From NCBI GenBank assembly GCA_002633005.1, contig NMRA01000580.1:90603-154602 (forward strand): a DNA stretch of 64,000 nucleotides, written 5' to 3'. The notes beneath the pieces were generated by a model. It saw nothing but the letters and a program-made list of their open reading frames with translations. It made no database searches and was not told the DNA's origin. Below, piece by piece: positions 36,301 to 51,659 of this stretch. Each line of letters starts with the position of its first letter. Position 1 is the first letter of the stretch. The translations under genes were made by a program, and so were the position numbers. This DNA comes from Phoronis australis (Eukaryota > Phoronida > Phoronidae).

Positions 36301-39300
36301 TTTTCATTAAGAATTTGAAGTTTTCCTCTTTTCAAATGGATCAAACGCTTCAACTGTTTTACTCAAAGTTAGAAAGACGCATTCCTTATCGCCGTGGTCT
36401 CCATGCGTGTAAGCTGGCGACTGTGTCTAAGCCCGTACAGGTATCTGCCGTCAAAATTAATAAACCACTCAGACTAAATGACAACAGAAATACCCCTAGC
36501 GTTAAGTTCAGGCACGTGTGTTTCTTCTAACATTTAAACGATGGTCGCTCTAGATTTGTTTTCCGTGTGTCATTGGGGAAACTGGTTTGCCTTTACTGTT
36601 TTACCGTAGTCTTGAAAGGAGACAAGTTTACGCCATCTTGTTTTGGCCAAGAGCTTGTGGAAAAACCGCATGTGATGTCATGTGCGTTGTTACGAAGCAT
36701 CGCAGTTGAGTGTCGCCGCCATTTCGTCAATTAGAAGTTTCGAAAACTTGCTTTGTCTACACTATCAAACAAAAGAATTTAAATTTGCAAAGGTAATCTA
36801 AAAGAACAGCCCGTTGTACACTCTACTATATTTTTATACACACATTGCTCAATACCAAATTCAATAAAAACAAAAATTAGAAAACTCCTACATGCTTGTA
36901 AACGGGATCGGGAAAACACTAGGGGCACATTATGTAGATCCGAGAATTTAGGTGGATGCAGGGAGTAGGTAACACGCAACAGAGGAAAGGCGACCAACTG
37001 TGAATAATAATATCTGCCGTTTGTGGACGAGTGAGCACCCCCCCCCTCCCCTCCCAACGGTAATGTACATTTACACATGCGCAACTGTTGGAATACCAAC
37101 TGAACTGTGCGAAAACAAGTATTATGAAAACTGACAAACTTCAAGTATTAAATCACGTTGTTTATTTCTGTAACTGAATTGAACGTTTGCTGCAAGTTTG
37201 CAACTTTTGAAACGAGATCCTGGCGCATTACCTCTACATCCGCCCAATTCCATGTGATTAACACTAAGTTTTATGATCTTGTTAGTCAAAAACTGCTCGC
37301 TAGAACGTTGGCATCAAAATAGTGAATCTCGTTTTACCTTCTTGAAGTGTGCGCAGAAAGAGGACATTTCTTCTATGGATTGTTATTATACCCAAACAGT
37401 AACTACCTTGCGTAAGCTCCACCCTTCCACCATTTCATCAAGTGGCAAAATTACAAGCTTTTAAGTGTAACTCCCAACTGCCAAAATCCAAAGGGTCCAC
37501 GCGTTCACTTGAATGTCACAAAAATAATTTTTGACGTAGACCACCTGCAAATAGTTACGAATTTGGTCTCAGGTTTTTTCTCGGTCAAATCCGAGGTGGT
37601 ACCAAGGCTTTGAAAGATCTGTCAACTCTTCCGAATCAGTTATCGCTATAAGACAGGCACTACGAGCTATATGTACCCTGCCACAGCGTGTCACTGTATG
37701 CGCCGACCATGGTCTCAATAAATATTTAAGTGCCAGTTCTTTGTACATGTACATTCAGATATCACTTCCCGTCAGAAAACACAACAAGGTGAGATCTCTT
37801 GTCAAGCTGTAAGTGGCCTAAGTCAAACTGTTCACTGCTTGGGCGGAACACGTGTTTATAGCCGTTTTAAACAATTAATAACAACACGAATAGTACACAC
37901 AGACGCTCTAATTTCTTAAAAGAGAAATTAAGAACCGAAAGGGAAATGAAATGTTAAATAATTGTATATAAAAGTCATTAAATCGACAGTTGATCTCATC
38001 AGTTCTCGTCCAAGGACACAAGTGCAAAACAGGTCCACGAAGTTTTCAAGGGAAGTTACAGTATTCTTGTTCACGAACCAGTCGGCTGCCGATAAGAAAA
38101 TTTTATTCGCGGCAAAACTTTAGCAAAAGTTAGACACTGAATAAATACGACTTTTACTAGCATTTCACATTTAAAAACCAGTTCTACTTCTTGCTTTTAA
38201 TTGCATGTTTCGAATGTTCAACGAATGCGTTCTTTTAATAATAAACTATCGAACAAATGCTACGACATTGTTCATGGGGTGGCATTGTTTGTCATGACCT
38301 GTCATTTCTGGGCCGAAGGTTACTTTTCAAAGAACCAAACTTGCGCAGCGACAAATGACTTTTCCAAATCACCAAGCAATTAAAAATCCAACTATCTTAA
38401 ATGGCCCCCAATTTATCGGCAGGGGGTCATTGTATAACGAGTTTTCCATACGTCCCAATCATCTAAACTACTGTCAACCACAGCAAGAAGCTTTTAAATT
38501 CTCATTTAAAGCCGAAGACTGATGGGGTTTAAATGTAAACAAAGTCCTTTAATTTTTCTTTACTGCTGCAATGAACAAACTTGTAGTCTGTAATCAGACG
38601 GATAGTATTTCTGAGTTCATACGCAGTAAAACAAACCCACGAATTATGACGCTTTTGTGCTGCCTGAAGCTAACCGTTATTGTACAAATATTTTTATGAT
38701 AGGGACCAGGTTAGTGCAAATCCTACATAAACATGCAAAAAATGTAGCCAAGACAACCACGTGTTCTCTGTTCGCACATTGCAGTAATCGCTAATCACTT
38801 TACTACAAAGTGTGAATTACTTGATACAATATTTGTATCTTTTACACGTACTTTTCAATTCCGTATCCATTCCTCATTTTTATTCCGTTCATTTTATTGA
38901 TTCAACTTGTGGTAGATCTCTGTTATAATCTATGATTTGCTAACCCTAGTACCACGTGAGGTATTTTCTCAAATAGATCTTATCAGTTATAATTTTCATA
39001 ATTGAACTACCAGCATCGAAAAAATTATTCGAGTTTGGCTAGTTTTGTGTGAAAGATTTGGAAAACCTTTGAAAATTCGAAGTTCAATTTTCCGAAACAT
39101 CGACTTCTTAACGTTTCAAACTATTCAAACGTAAATGTGCCATTTGTTTTCTTTTCGTGATTTCTCTGACGTCATTCATACATGTATGGGTTCAGTAAGA
39201 AATCCCTGACAACTGGAACTATATCTTGGGAATATTTGTCTTACGGTGAGACAACTCGCTTTTAGGACAATTCGGTTGCCAGAAAACGAAGGTAACAAAA

Positions 39301-39626
39301 TACCTGATTTTAACAATACATGTTCCCGGTTTCAGAAACATGGTATTTGAAATGTTTTTACAAGAAGACAGTTTCGGGCGCCTTTCAGGGGATCATATTG
39401 GTATAAAGATTAGTAGACGATGAGTCTGAAACGCTTAAAATTCTCCATCTGTGTGATCCACTGAAAATGGTGTTTAACAATCCTATATTGGAACCTGTCC
39501 TGTTTATTGAACACCCGACGCAGGTTACTCAAACTCAGAAAACGATGACGTTTCAAACCAACTGGCAACATGACAAAACGATTTTCCTCTCTAAACCTAT
39601 CACACAAGGCATAAGCAAGTATAATA

Positions 39627-39705
39627 CATGGGCGGCGCACCATAAGGGACTGGGGGGGGGGGGGNTTTATAGCCTCCCACTTATTTCAGTGCTGCGCCGC
39701 CCATG
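39627..39705. mobile_element. GC-rich hairpin element with poly-G core
   Basis: It runs from CATGGGCGGCGCACCATAAG to GTGCTGCGCCGCCCATG, with matching inverted ends. The G run in the centre contains one N, so its length is uncertain. Confidence 0.75.
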
Positions 39706-41976
39706 CAATAGTTTTCAAAAAAAAGTTTTTTTGACGGGGTATGTCAATCCGTAAAAAAACTGGGTCGCTTTAAGATATTGTCACGTGGCAAGGGAAACTT
39801 TGAGAAAAATTCGTTAGAGTTGCTTGCGTGGTTTCCATTTTTGGTAGTACTTGATAATGGAATGCACCATTAACATACCAAACTAAGTCCAACTACCTGC
39901 AACAGTCAACTCAATCCATTCATATCTACCTGCAACAGTCAACTCTACTTATCATCTTGTCACTTTCGTTTTCTAACTCTTACCGCAAGAAAAAATCATA
40001 CAACAAATCAAATTGTCAGGAATTTTTTCTAGACTCATACGAAATTAAATTTTCCATTTCTCATTTTTTTTGGAAATTAGGACCTAAAGCAAATGGTACA
40101 CTTAATTTTTAGAAATTTATCAACCGTTTTTGTCAAAATTCACAACTGATCAATGAATAATTTAACTACGAAGTTCAGTCGAGTTAGAAAATATTTTGCA
40201 TTGTGTTAAATGAACGTTTTTATTTGGGCTTACGTTTCGACCAAACTGACTTGCGTTAAAATCTATGTTTTGAAGTTTTTAACTAATATGAAGCGGAAGC
40301 AATATCTTTAAGTTACATTGTATGAACACTTGAGACATTATGTGAACAAGCTTACATGATCATTTGTCGCGGAAAAAACAGTATTCAAACTTTGTGGACC
40401 TCTAAATGAATCCCACCCAACAAGTGAAAAATACTCGACACGGTACAGTAAATTTTGAATTGAGCATACCTATCACATTTTCCAACGCAGTTATTCTTTT
40501 ACCGATGCAACGACAAAGCATAAAGTGAAATGCCGTGTCTTTGTTAATTCACCACATTCCGCGTTTTGTCTCAGTTGTACTAGATCGCGTACTTAGAGTT
40601 TAACTATTTTCGTTATACAGAAGAATTCGTATGTTTTTGGAAGGCTAATTCGTTCAGTTTTAACGCTGTCCTCGCGCTTCCCTCAGTGGAATACAGGCCA
40701 GCTACAAGAATTTTATTCTTATCCCCACCATCAACGTGTAGTGCAAACTTGCTCTCTCCTCATGCACTAACGTATTCATGTCGGGCGATGGATTTTGCTA
40801 GCTGTGCGATAATTCCTCGTTACTCCCCACCTCACCGTGACCGACAGAGCAGATCTGATCAACACATGTGAATGCACCCCCCCGGGAGTGAAGCCTAATT
40901 CACATCAACTTTAAAATCCCGGAACTGAAATTACGTTGGTTTACACTGGGGCATTGGGTTTAATCTTGTTATAGTTGGCTAAATTCAGGATATCCGTTTG
41001 GGAGAAGGTGAGAAATTAACCCTACAGTCCTTCCCCCTTGGGGATTCCTGTGTCGTCTGTCTGATTGACTGCTTTGTAAAGGTAAAATAGAGGAAGATAT
41101 CCCATGCAACAGAACGTCGGCTCATATTACAAGTATGAACACGTGGAGAGCACGAGATATTTAATTCTTGATTAATTTGAACCTAAGAACTTATTTCGAC
41201 AAGTCTCTGTTTTAGTTTAATATTGATCAAATTTTACTAAGGAATTTAAAACACGGGTTTGTAGAAAGTCTTTTGAACATCATGTGGTCCATATTATCCT
41301 GCTTAGGCGAACAACACACTTAGATATGAACATAAATCGCTCAGGAATCGATTATATGCCGTAATCAAAGTGAATCTACCCAGGCGCAGATAAGATATTA
41401 TTCCAAAATTTCTCAGGCAAATGTTGACCTACAAATGACTGATGGTGCAATTTGGCAACTATTAAACAACCAGTTGCTTGGTAAAACTAATCAAACAACC
41501 AAATTTTTCCACTTGTGCTCAGAACGAATGTTTTTCCCATCAAAGTATCGAGATATGCGGGGGCCTCCGCCAATGTAGGTGCAATGTTTTGATGTTTTAG
41601 AGGTTGTTTACTATTACGTAATATTTGATGAGCGTCTTACGCAGAATTCTATAAACATCTAGCACTGAGGTTTAAGTTCCTGCTCGCCTGGCGGGTATTA
41701 CTAATCAGGAAAACAAGTACTGTGTGCGCATCTACATATTCAAACGAGAATATAGCAACCTACCATTGCTAATTTATTAAGTGCATGAAGATATTTCGTC
41801 GAAACATTTCCATTTTTCCGACTTCAACTTAAAGTCCCTTCTAACAAATAGTGTCTTGTTTTTGCTTTTATTTGACATAGTGATTTTACAGTCATCTTTC
41901 TGGAAGTGCTTTTAGCACATACATTAGTATCCAAAACCACGAGAAAATGCCCTTGGCGCACTCTGGCGTAATTTGG

Positions 41977-42058
41977 TGACGTCAGTGACCATCTGACAAG
42001 TTGACTTTAACAATAGGAGGACACGACTGACACCTGATGACGTCACCAGTGTGACGTA
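41977..42058. promoter_or_regulatory. Cluster of CRE-type sites (TGACGTCA x2 plus half-site)
   Basis: Full palindromic TGACGTCA occurs at 41977-41984 and 42038-42045, and TGACGTA at 42052-42058. CREB/ATF bZIP factors bind such sites. It lies 3.8 kb beyond the 3' end of twist in DNA without genes, so an enhancer is possible but unproven. Confidence 0.4.
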
Positions 42059-45000
42059 ACTTGCCAACCAGTCCATGGTTTCTCACAAAATAAAAGTGAC
42101 AGTTTCACGAATCGTCAGATGACTTTAACCAATAAAAAAGTTTAATGAATTGTGAAATTTTGTGTTGGATGAATGTATTATGGGTGAGATGGGGTGCTGA
42201 CGAATGCAAAGAAGGATTAAATTTGCTTTTTAGCAAAGGTCTTCAAATCAACACCACAGAGAATGTTTAAACTTTATAATGGTAAAGAAAGCATCTCACT
42301 AAAAATCTGTCTCGAGCTCAGTAAAAACCTATTGCGTAGACCATTTGAAAGAATTTGCACCCTTACGCGTAAAGCTGTAATGCGCTGAAGTGATTTACTC
42401 TACTTTTAATGTAATGCTCCTTGGACCTAATCTTTCACTTAAAACTTGTAGATAGTTGAAAACGTTTTTATAACATACGAGACGATTCGTCAAAATCACT
42501 GGTAATTCATAAATCAATGCATACCAAAAGTTTCCTGATATCGTGCTGTGCTTATACGGGGTTTATTCTTATCAAAAATAATTAAGAATCAGTCATTGAA
42601 TTAATACCTCGGGGGTCACTTAACTGTTTTGACGAGGTTTGCCTCCAGGGAATTAAGGTACTCAAAGTTTTGGACCATTAACACCAGGGGTATTTGTAGC
42701 GACAAAGGTGAATCCTCTTGTAGAGGTTCGATCCTTAATATATTAACCCTACAAAATCCTTAGTTGACTGGAAATTGATTTAACAACCCTGTAGGCCCAC
42801 AAACCATAGTATAAGTGCCGATTGAATTTATTGCCAGATGAACGTTTTTGAAAAATCCCTAGGCCAAAAAGTGAAGCCTCTGGTAAGGGATTGAACCAGA
42901 GTAAAACCCTTTCGTAGGAACAAAAAACATGCATCTGAGCTACCCGTTCCCATGTGCCTTCGGTGACAGAATTCCTAAATAGAATGCATTCAGGATAGGG
43001 ATCAGTTCCTAGATTCGTGTCAGTTTCCCCGAAAGCCTGTAGCACTCCACAGCTATCTCGGCCAAGGCACATTATTGTTTATGTCATGCATTCGGTGATA
43101 AAGTGACGTACAGGTGTTAGTCACTGAGGGCGCACTACCTGTAGATAACGACAGGGCGTGCGATCACTTTGACGAAGGCTGTCGGACTAGTGAACACCTG
43201 GACGTTTATTGCCCCAAAACGTGACCTCGGACTGTAGCGGCAGAAACCAAAGAGGGGTGTTGTTTTTTCACCCACTACTAGAAATTGATAAGAGTATATT
43301 TGTGATTAATAACAAGATATAGCGATTGAGAAACCGTGTTTAAGAGCAGTAAAACCTTTCCCAAGCTTCCCTAGTGTTTAACCCACTCGAACCTAAATGC
43401 GTTCTTTATGTAAACGTTTTTGCGTAGTAGCCAAACGATTCATTTATGGTCTGCATCTGAAGAACAGCAATCGTCCCGAACTAGATATTCACGTCGAAAG
43501 GGTTTACTGATTTTGTAATTTAATGAAATATCGACAAACATTTCAACCATTGGCAAACAATGTTCTTCGTACAACTCCCCAGGTAATAATTATTATATTT
43601 CCTTAAGGTTAACCAAGACAATATGCAATCGTTTTTCTGATATTCACTCGTGCCAGCAGACGCATTGATACGGAAATCAGGGTTTATTTATTTGTTTGCG
43701 GTTTCTCTTGCAATGCGATATTTCTGTATTTGGCTTGTGATTAGCTGGAGAACTAGTGAAATTTTGTGTGGGGCAACCAAACGTCTTTTGAGTCGCCAAG
43801 ACAGGTGTCATTCCATTCGCCATGTTCTTCTAGAGTTTCGTGGTGTGTACGTTCAGCCATTGTAACACAGCACCACAGGAAAAGTAGCAGCATGCAAGGT
43901 AGAAAACAAAACATTCCATGCTACCGACAGACATGCTTGTTTTCACCCATACATTCGCAAATTTTAATTTTTGCAGTAATTTAAACTCAAATCAAAATCA
44001 AACATAGCTAAACTTCTTAATCCAAGCAGCTTCCATATCCAACTGAATTACTTTTACGAAAGGTTAAACGTAATCAATGAGATGCATTTGTGTTTACTTA
44101 GTGACTTTTACCTAGCATTTAATATTCTATTTCAGGCAGTTAAATTGTAGATTTTGAATACGTTATAATAACCAAGTAATCATTATTGTGGAGTATAAGG
44201 TCGCTGGGAAGAGTGAGGTGTCCCTGCTTCTGCCATATGTTACCTATTCACCCAGTTTCCAACCTGCACCACGGTCAACATTCCCCTCAATTAGTGAACG
44301 TGTTTACTGACAATTTTGTTCGCAGGAGTTGAAATCGTATACAACATACGAGTAGCAAAAATTGACTGGTCGGAATAAATGGTTATCAGTTAAAACCTGC
44401 TACATCCCCTTAAATATATTATTTTTACCATCGTCTGTAAAGTCATTGTTCAAATATTAGTGCAACAGTTCGGTTAGTCCCAACACCATCGCCAAGGAAT
44501 ATCACTGGATAATAAGGGGTACGCGATAACGAGTCAGACCTGGTGAAAATTGTTGCCTGTTAAATTCTACAACACCAAATGTAGTGAAACTGAATAAACG
44601 AACCACGTAACTTGTCGTAATTTTGAGTTGTTTGGGGATACTACAGGCCAGAAGAATAAAACATGTGTACAAATGCTCCCGAAAAATTATCGGGATTTTG
44701 AAATAAATGGGGAGGTAGGTTAAGTTGAGTGTATACGTAGGTTAAGTTGAGTGTATACGTAGGTTAAATTGAGTGTATATTGACAAAATTATTGACAAGA
44801 AGCTGCAACTGATCCTGGCTCAGAGGTCGTAATGTATGTGCCTCAGTAACTATGGGAACGTGTTGTCGAGTTCCTATAGAAAGAAATTGGCAAGACATGG
44901 AAAATATTCGAAACCTAAAATAAAGAAAAAAATATAATGAAAACATACGTTTAGTAAAGGAAAACTATGTATTCATACAAGGGAAAATATATACATGTAC

Positions 45001-45868
45001 AGTACTCAAGTCACTAAAACTGTTCCTCTAACGGCTGGTCAAGGAAAATGTACAGTAACAGTACATAATAGCAAAAACAGGAAATACGTTGTAAGTTGAT
45101 AACGGCCTTAAATATTTCAACACTAGATTTTTGACTATCGTTAATTATTACACGCAAATGTTTTTGTGACTCATGATTTCCGAGATAATGTGTCGCATAA
45201 GCCCATTTCGAATAACTTAACTATCTGTAACAATACAAAAATAAAATCTTCATATTATCTTACAGGGAAGAATGTGTTGTCGGATTAATAATTTTAGAAT
45301 TCTGAAAACGCCTATTTGCGGCCATTTCAAGCGATGACTCAAAAGAGCTATCGCAATAATAAGAGGTCACACGGGCAGTATGCAGCGGCATAAGATCACG
45401 CTGAAATATCTGGGTCACCTGTTTTTTAGAGCTTACGAAGAAGTTGAATTTCTCAAAATATTTTAACCCAAGCGTGTTAAAAATGGTACAATATTACTTG
45501 ATGGTCTATATACAAGAACTTATAAAAGAAACAGATTTTTTCTACCATTCAATTAGAATTAAAAGTTACACTGAATCAAACAAAGATTTAGGAAAATGAT
45601 ATTCGCTTAACCGACATAAACAGTACGTATATTTTGTCAATTGCACAGATTTTTCAACGTATTTCGCCCTTCAGCACAAGTGATTTGGTACTCCTCATAT
45701 TTTTTATGTCACTCAAAAACATTTATGACAATTACTTACATATCTACACAGTTTTCGCGCATAAGCACTCTCTGTCAACATATCAAGTCCTGAAATATCA
45801 TCTTGAGCAAATAAAACTGGTTTCTGAATATTTCGACTTTTCTCCTTCGGCACAGACCGCCATTTTTG
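42059..45868. other. Non-coding region downstream of twist
   Basis: AT-rich unique sequence with one 22-bp triplicated repeat. No coding signal is seen, and no canonical polyadenylation signal for twist was identified with confidence. The 3' UTR probably occupies part of the right end. Confidence 0.45.
44716..44780. repeat. 22-bp tandem repeat, three copies
   Basis: AGGTTAAGTTGAGTGTATAC plus GT is repeated three times with one change (AAGTT to AAATT). Confidence 0.9.
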
Positions 45869-49284
<3,416 letters not shown>

Positions 49285-49761
49285 AGTACAGTTGGACCGC
49301 CTTGTGTCCACTTCTGCCGGAATTCAATGACCAGTGTCCAGTGAAGTGTCAGTATACAACCATGGTTCTGGCACTCATACCAGCCGCCGCGTAAGAATTA
49401 GTCAGACGTAGTGAGTCAACACTTAATTAGGTTCCCCGACAGCAGAAATGCGCGCATGCAAAACAACAAAAGTAAGGAAGACTTAAAAACTTCCAACTCA
49501 AACCAAATAATCACGTGCTTCCACTTTGCATATCCAAAATCTGCCGCTATCAAGCTGACTTGTGTAAGTAAAGTATGATTGCTCGTAGAAGTATCACAGT
49601 CCGCGGTCGGAAGTACACTGCCTCTTGCTTGAACAGAACACGGCGTCTTATCGAACAGGTGATCTCGGCTCGCGAGAACAGTTGGATGATAGCCGGTGCC
49701 TCGACTTACAATGCTTGACTGTTCTGATCAGCCCAACTGGGGTGCACCCGGTGTGAGCAGT

Positions 49762-49770
49762 ATTTTTATA
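49762..49770 (-). promoter_or_regulatory. Candidate TATA box of twist
   Basis: Read on the - strand, GTATAAAAATA lies about 480 bases upstream of the start codon. It is followed within 40 bases by ACTGCTCACACC, where a transcription start would fall. The predicted 5' UTR would be about 450 bases and unspliced. Seen by motif only. Confidence 0.4.
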
Positions 49771-50489
49771 CGCTAGCGACAAACAGCAATTTCCGGGCCA
49801 GTTGGATAATACCGTAAATAAGACCACGCGAGATCATCTTTAGTAAATAATGTAGACATTGTCTATTATTGCTTTGTATATAAGCAGGATCCACTAACAA
49901 TAGAAGGAAGTTGTCGTAGCAGAAACTACATATATTGCCTTATGATGCATGTGTAACTGTCTTCAGGATTTGCTGTGTGCCGGAGTCTCAAAATAATTTT
50001 AACACGAGCAAATTTGCGTTCCTGTAGTCAGTTTCGTCAGCATGGTGACGAAGTAAATAGATTGTAAATTTTGTGTTTTACAAAAATTAGGATATTTCTA
50101 CATTTCTAATACATTGCAGACGATTACCGAGTATTCTTCCTTCTTTTACGTATGCAAAACATCACGTGAAATTTTCGTCTAACAGAAACATTTGACTGGC
50201 CAGAATCCCAGAACTCAAAGCTTGCAGATTTGTTGAGCTTTTGTACACAGCGGACGAATCTTATTTAATTTACACGCGAAATGATTCGTTATGGCACGTA
50301 ACACTGTACTAAAACTAATTCGCTCTATTCATTTGGAAACAAGAAAATTGCCGCGAGCAGGGTCAAAATAGGTCCAGGCGCCAACCCTGGTAGATACGGG
50401 AATGTCATAGGTTGACATAAACCTGTGTCTGGTGTAGCGACTTACATCGAGTAACTGGCTAAAGGCAATATTAAATAGTCATATCATTC

Positions 50490-50810
50490 TACTCTTACTC
50501 AACGAGCACTTTTTGCTTAATTAACGCGTACTTTTACTTAATCAACGCGTACGTTTAGTCAGTTCATATAGTCGAATCACGCCCGTGCTCTCAAATCTCA
50601 AAATGACCAATTTACGTGGTTATACTTGATAAGAATCTGCAACACTCTTCAAAAGTTGTCATAAACCCATGTTAATAGTCTTCCGCCATTTTAAGATTTG
50701 AGAGCATGGGCGTGGACTGTATGAACTGACTAAAAGTACGCGTTAATTAAATAAAATTACGCGTTGATTAAGCAAAAGTGCGCGTTGAATAAGAGCAGAA
50801 CGATGATCGT
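50490..50810. mobile_element. ~320-bp foldback element with repeated ACGCGTAC/TTAATCAACGCG arms
   Basis: The left arm (TTAATTAACGCGTACTTTTA, then TCAGTTCATATAGTC and GCCCGTGCTCTCAAATCT) is mirrored on the right by AGATTTGAGAGCATGGGC, then ATGAACTGACTAAAAGTACG and GCGTTAATTAA. Short subterminal copies of ACGCGTTGATTAAG are added up to about 50870. It lies 0.7-1.1 kb upstream of the candidate twist TATA box. Confidence 0.75.
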
Positions 50811-50934
50811 TTAAGAACTAAAAGTACGCATTGATTAAGTAAAACTACGCGTTGATTAAGTACATTTCTAAAGGTACTCCTTATAAGAACGCTTTGACGC
50901 TCTTTTTCGTTCTGCACACTGTTTCGTGGAATTG

Positions 50935-51350
50935 CTTTACTAACCATCCTGATGAACATGTAGTACACTGACAGGACTTTACTTTACTAACCATCCTGAT
51001 GAACATGTAGTACACTGACAGGACTTTACTTTACTAACCAGTCAGATGAACATGTAGTACACTGACAGGACTTTACTTTACTAACCATCCTGATGAACAT
51101 GTAATACACTGACCGAATATTACTTTACTAAGCATCCAGATGAACATGTAGTACACTGACAGAACATTACTTTACTAACCATCCAGATGAACATGTAGTA
51201 CACTGACAGGACTTTACTTTACTAACCAGTCAGATGAACATGTAGTACACTGACAGGACTTTACTTTACTAACCATCCTGATGAACATGTAATACACTGA
51301 CCGAATATTACTTTACTAAGCATCCAGATGAACATGTAGTACACTGACAG
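50935..51350. repeat. 47-bp satellite, nine copies with a four-unit higher-order pattern
   Basis: Units start CTTTACTAACCATCCTGATG and contain AACATGTAGTACACTGACAG. Starts are 50935, 50982, 51029, 51076, 51123, 51170, 51217, 51264 and 51311. Variants in units 3-5 (CAGTCAG; TGTAATAC with CCGAATATTA; GCATCCAG) recur in units 7-9, a shift of 188 bases. Confidence 0.95.
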
Positions 51351-51659
51351 ACCGGGGATGTTTGTAGTCATAGAGAAGTATTGGAGGAACACTCAACTTG
51401 GAAGAACCAAAGAAATGGTGTGACTAAGTACTGTACAACTTATACATGAAATTGATTAAAATTAGTCCAAGATTTGACATGCATTGGAATTTTCTGAGGG
51501 GAGCGTTCACTTATTGTAAAGGAATCGGTACAGGGGAGATGGCCCCCTGCGTTCCCCTCTACTACAGCCTTGTGGGAATAGCATTTAACACTACTGGAGC
51601 GTTGAGACTTTTTTTTCATTTTTATACGTTGAGATTTTATCAGGAAAAGAAAAGACGGT

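Larger units (their letters stand above)
22820..41970. other. ~19-kb region without a convincing gene
   Basis: Open frames are all short (at most about 140 residues), lack splice-consistent borders, and match no family I recognise. The content is the repeats listed separately plus unique AT-rich sequence. A degraded relative of the block at 14020-14130 (TTCAGCGTGACCTC, then GTGTCATTTAT and GAAAGTAACAAA) occurs at 25488-25600. Distal regulatory DNA for twist could lie here, but that is inference. Confidence 0.5.

Noticed and set aside
42700-42740. GGTTCGATCC resembling a tRNA T-loop
   Set aside because: No matching acceptor stem, D-arm or anticodon stem could be formed around it on either strand.
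49285-49311. Upstream extension of twist to a GTG codon
   Set aside because: GTG is not a normal animal start; the first in-frame ATG after the upstream stop is at 49284.
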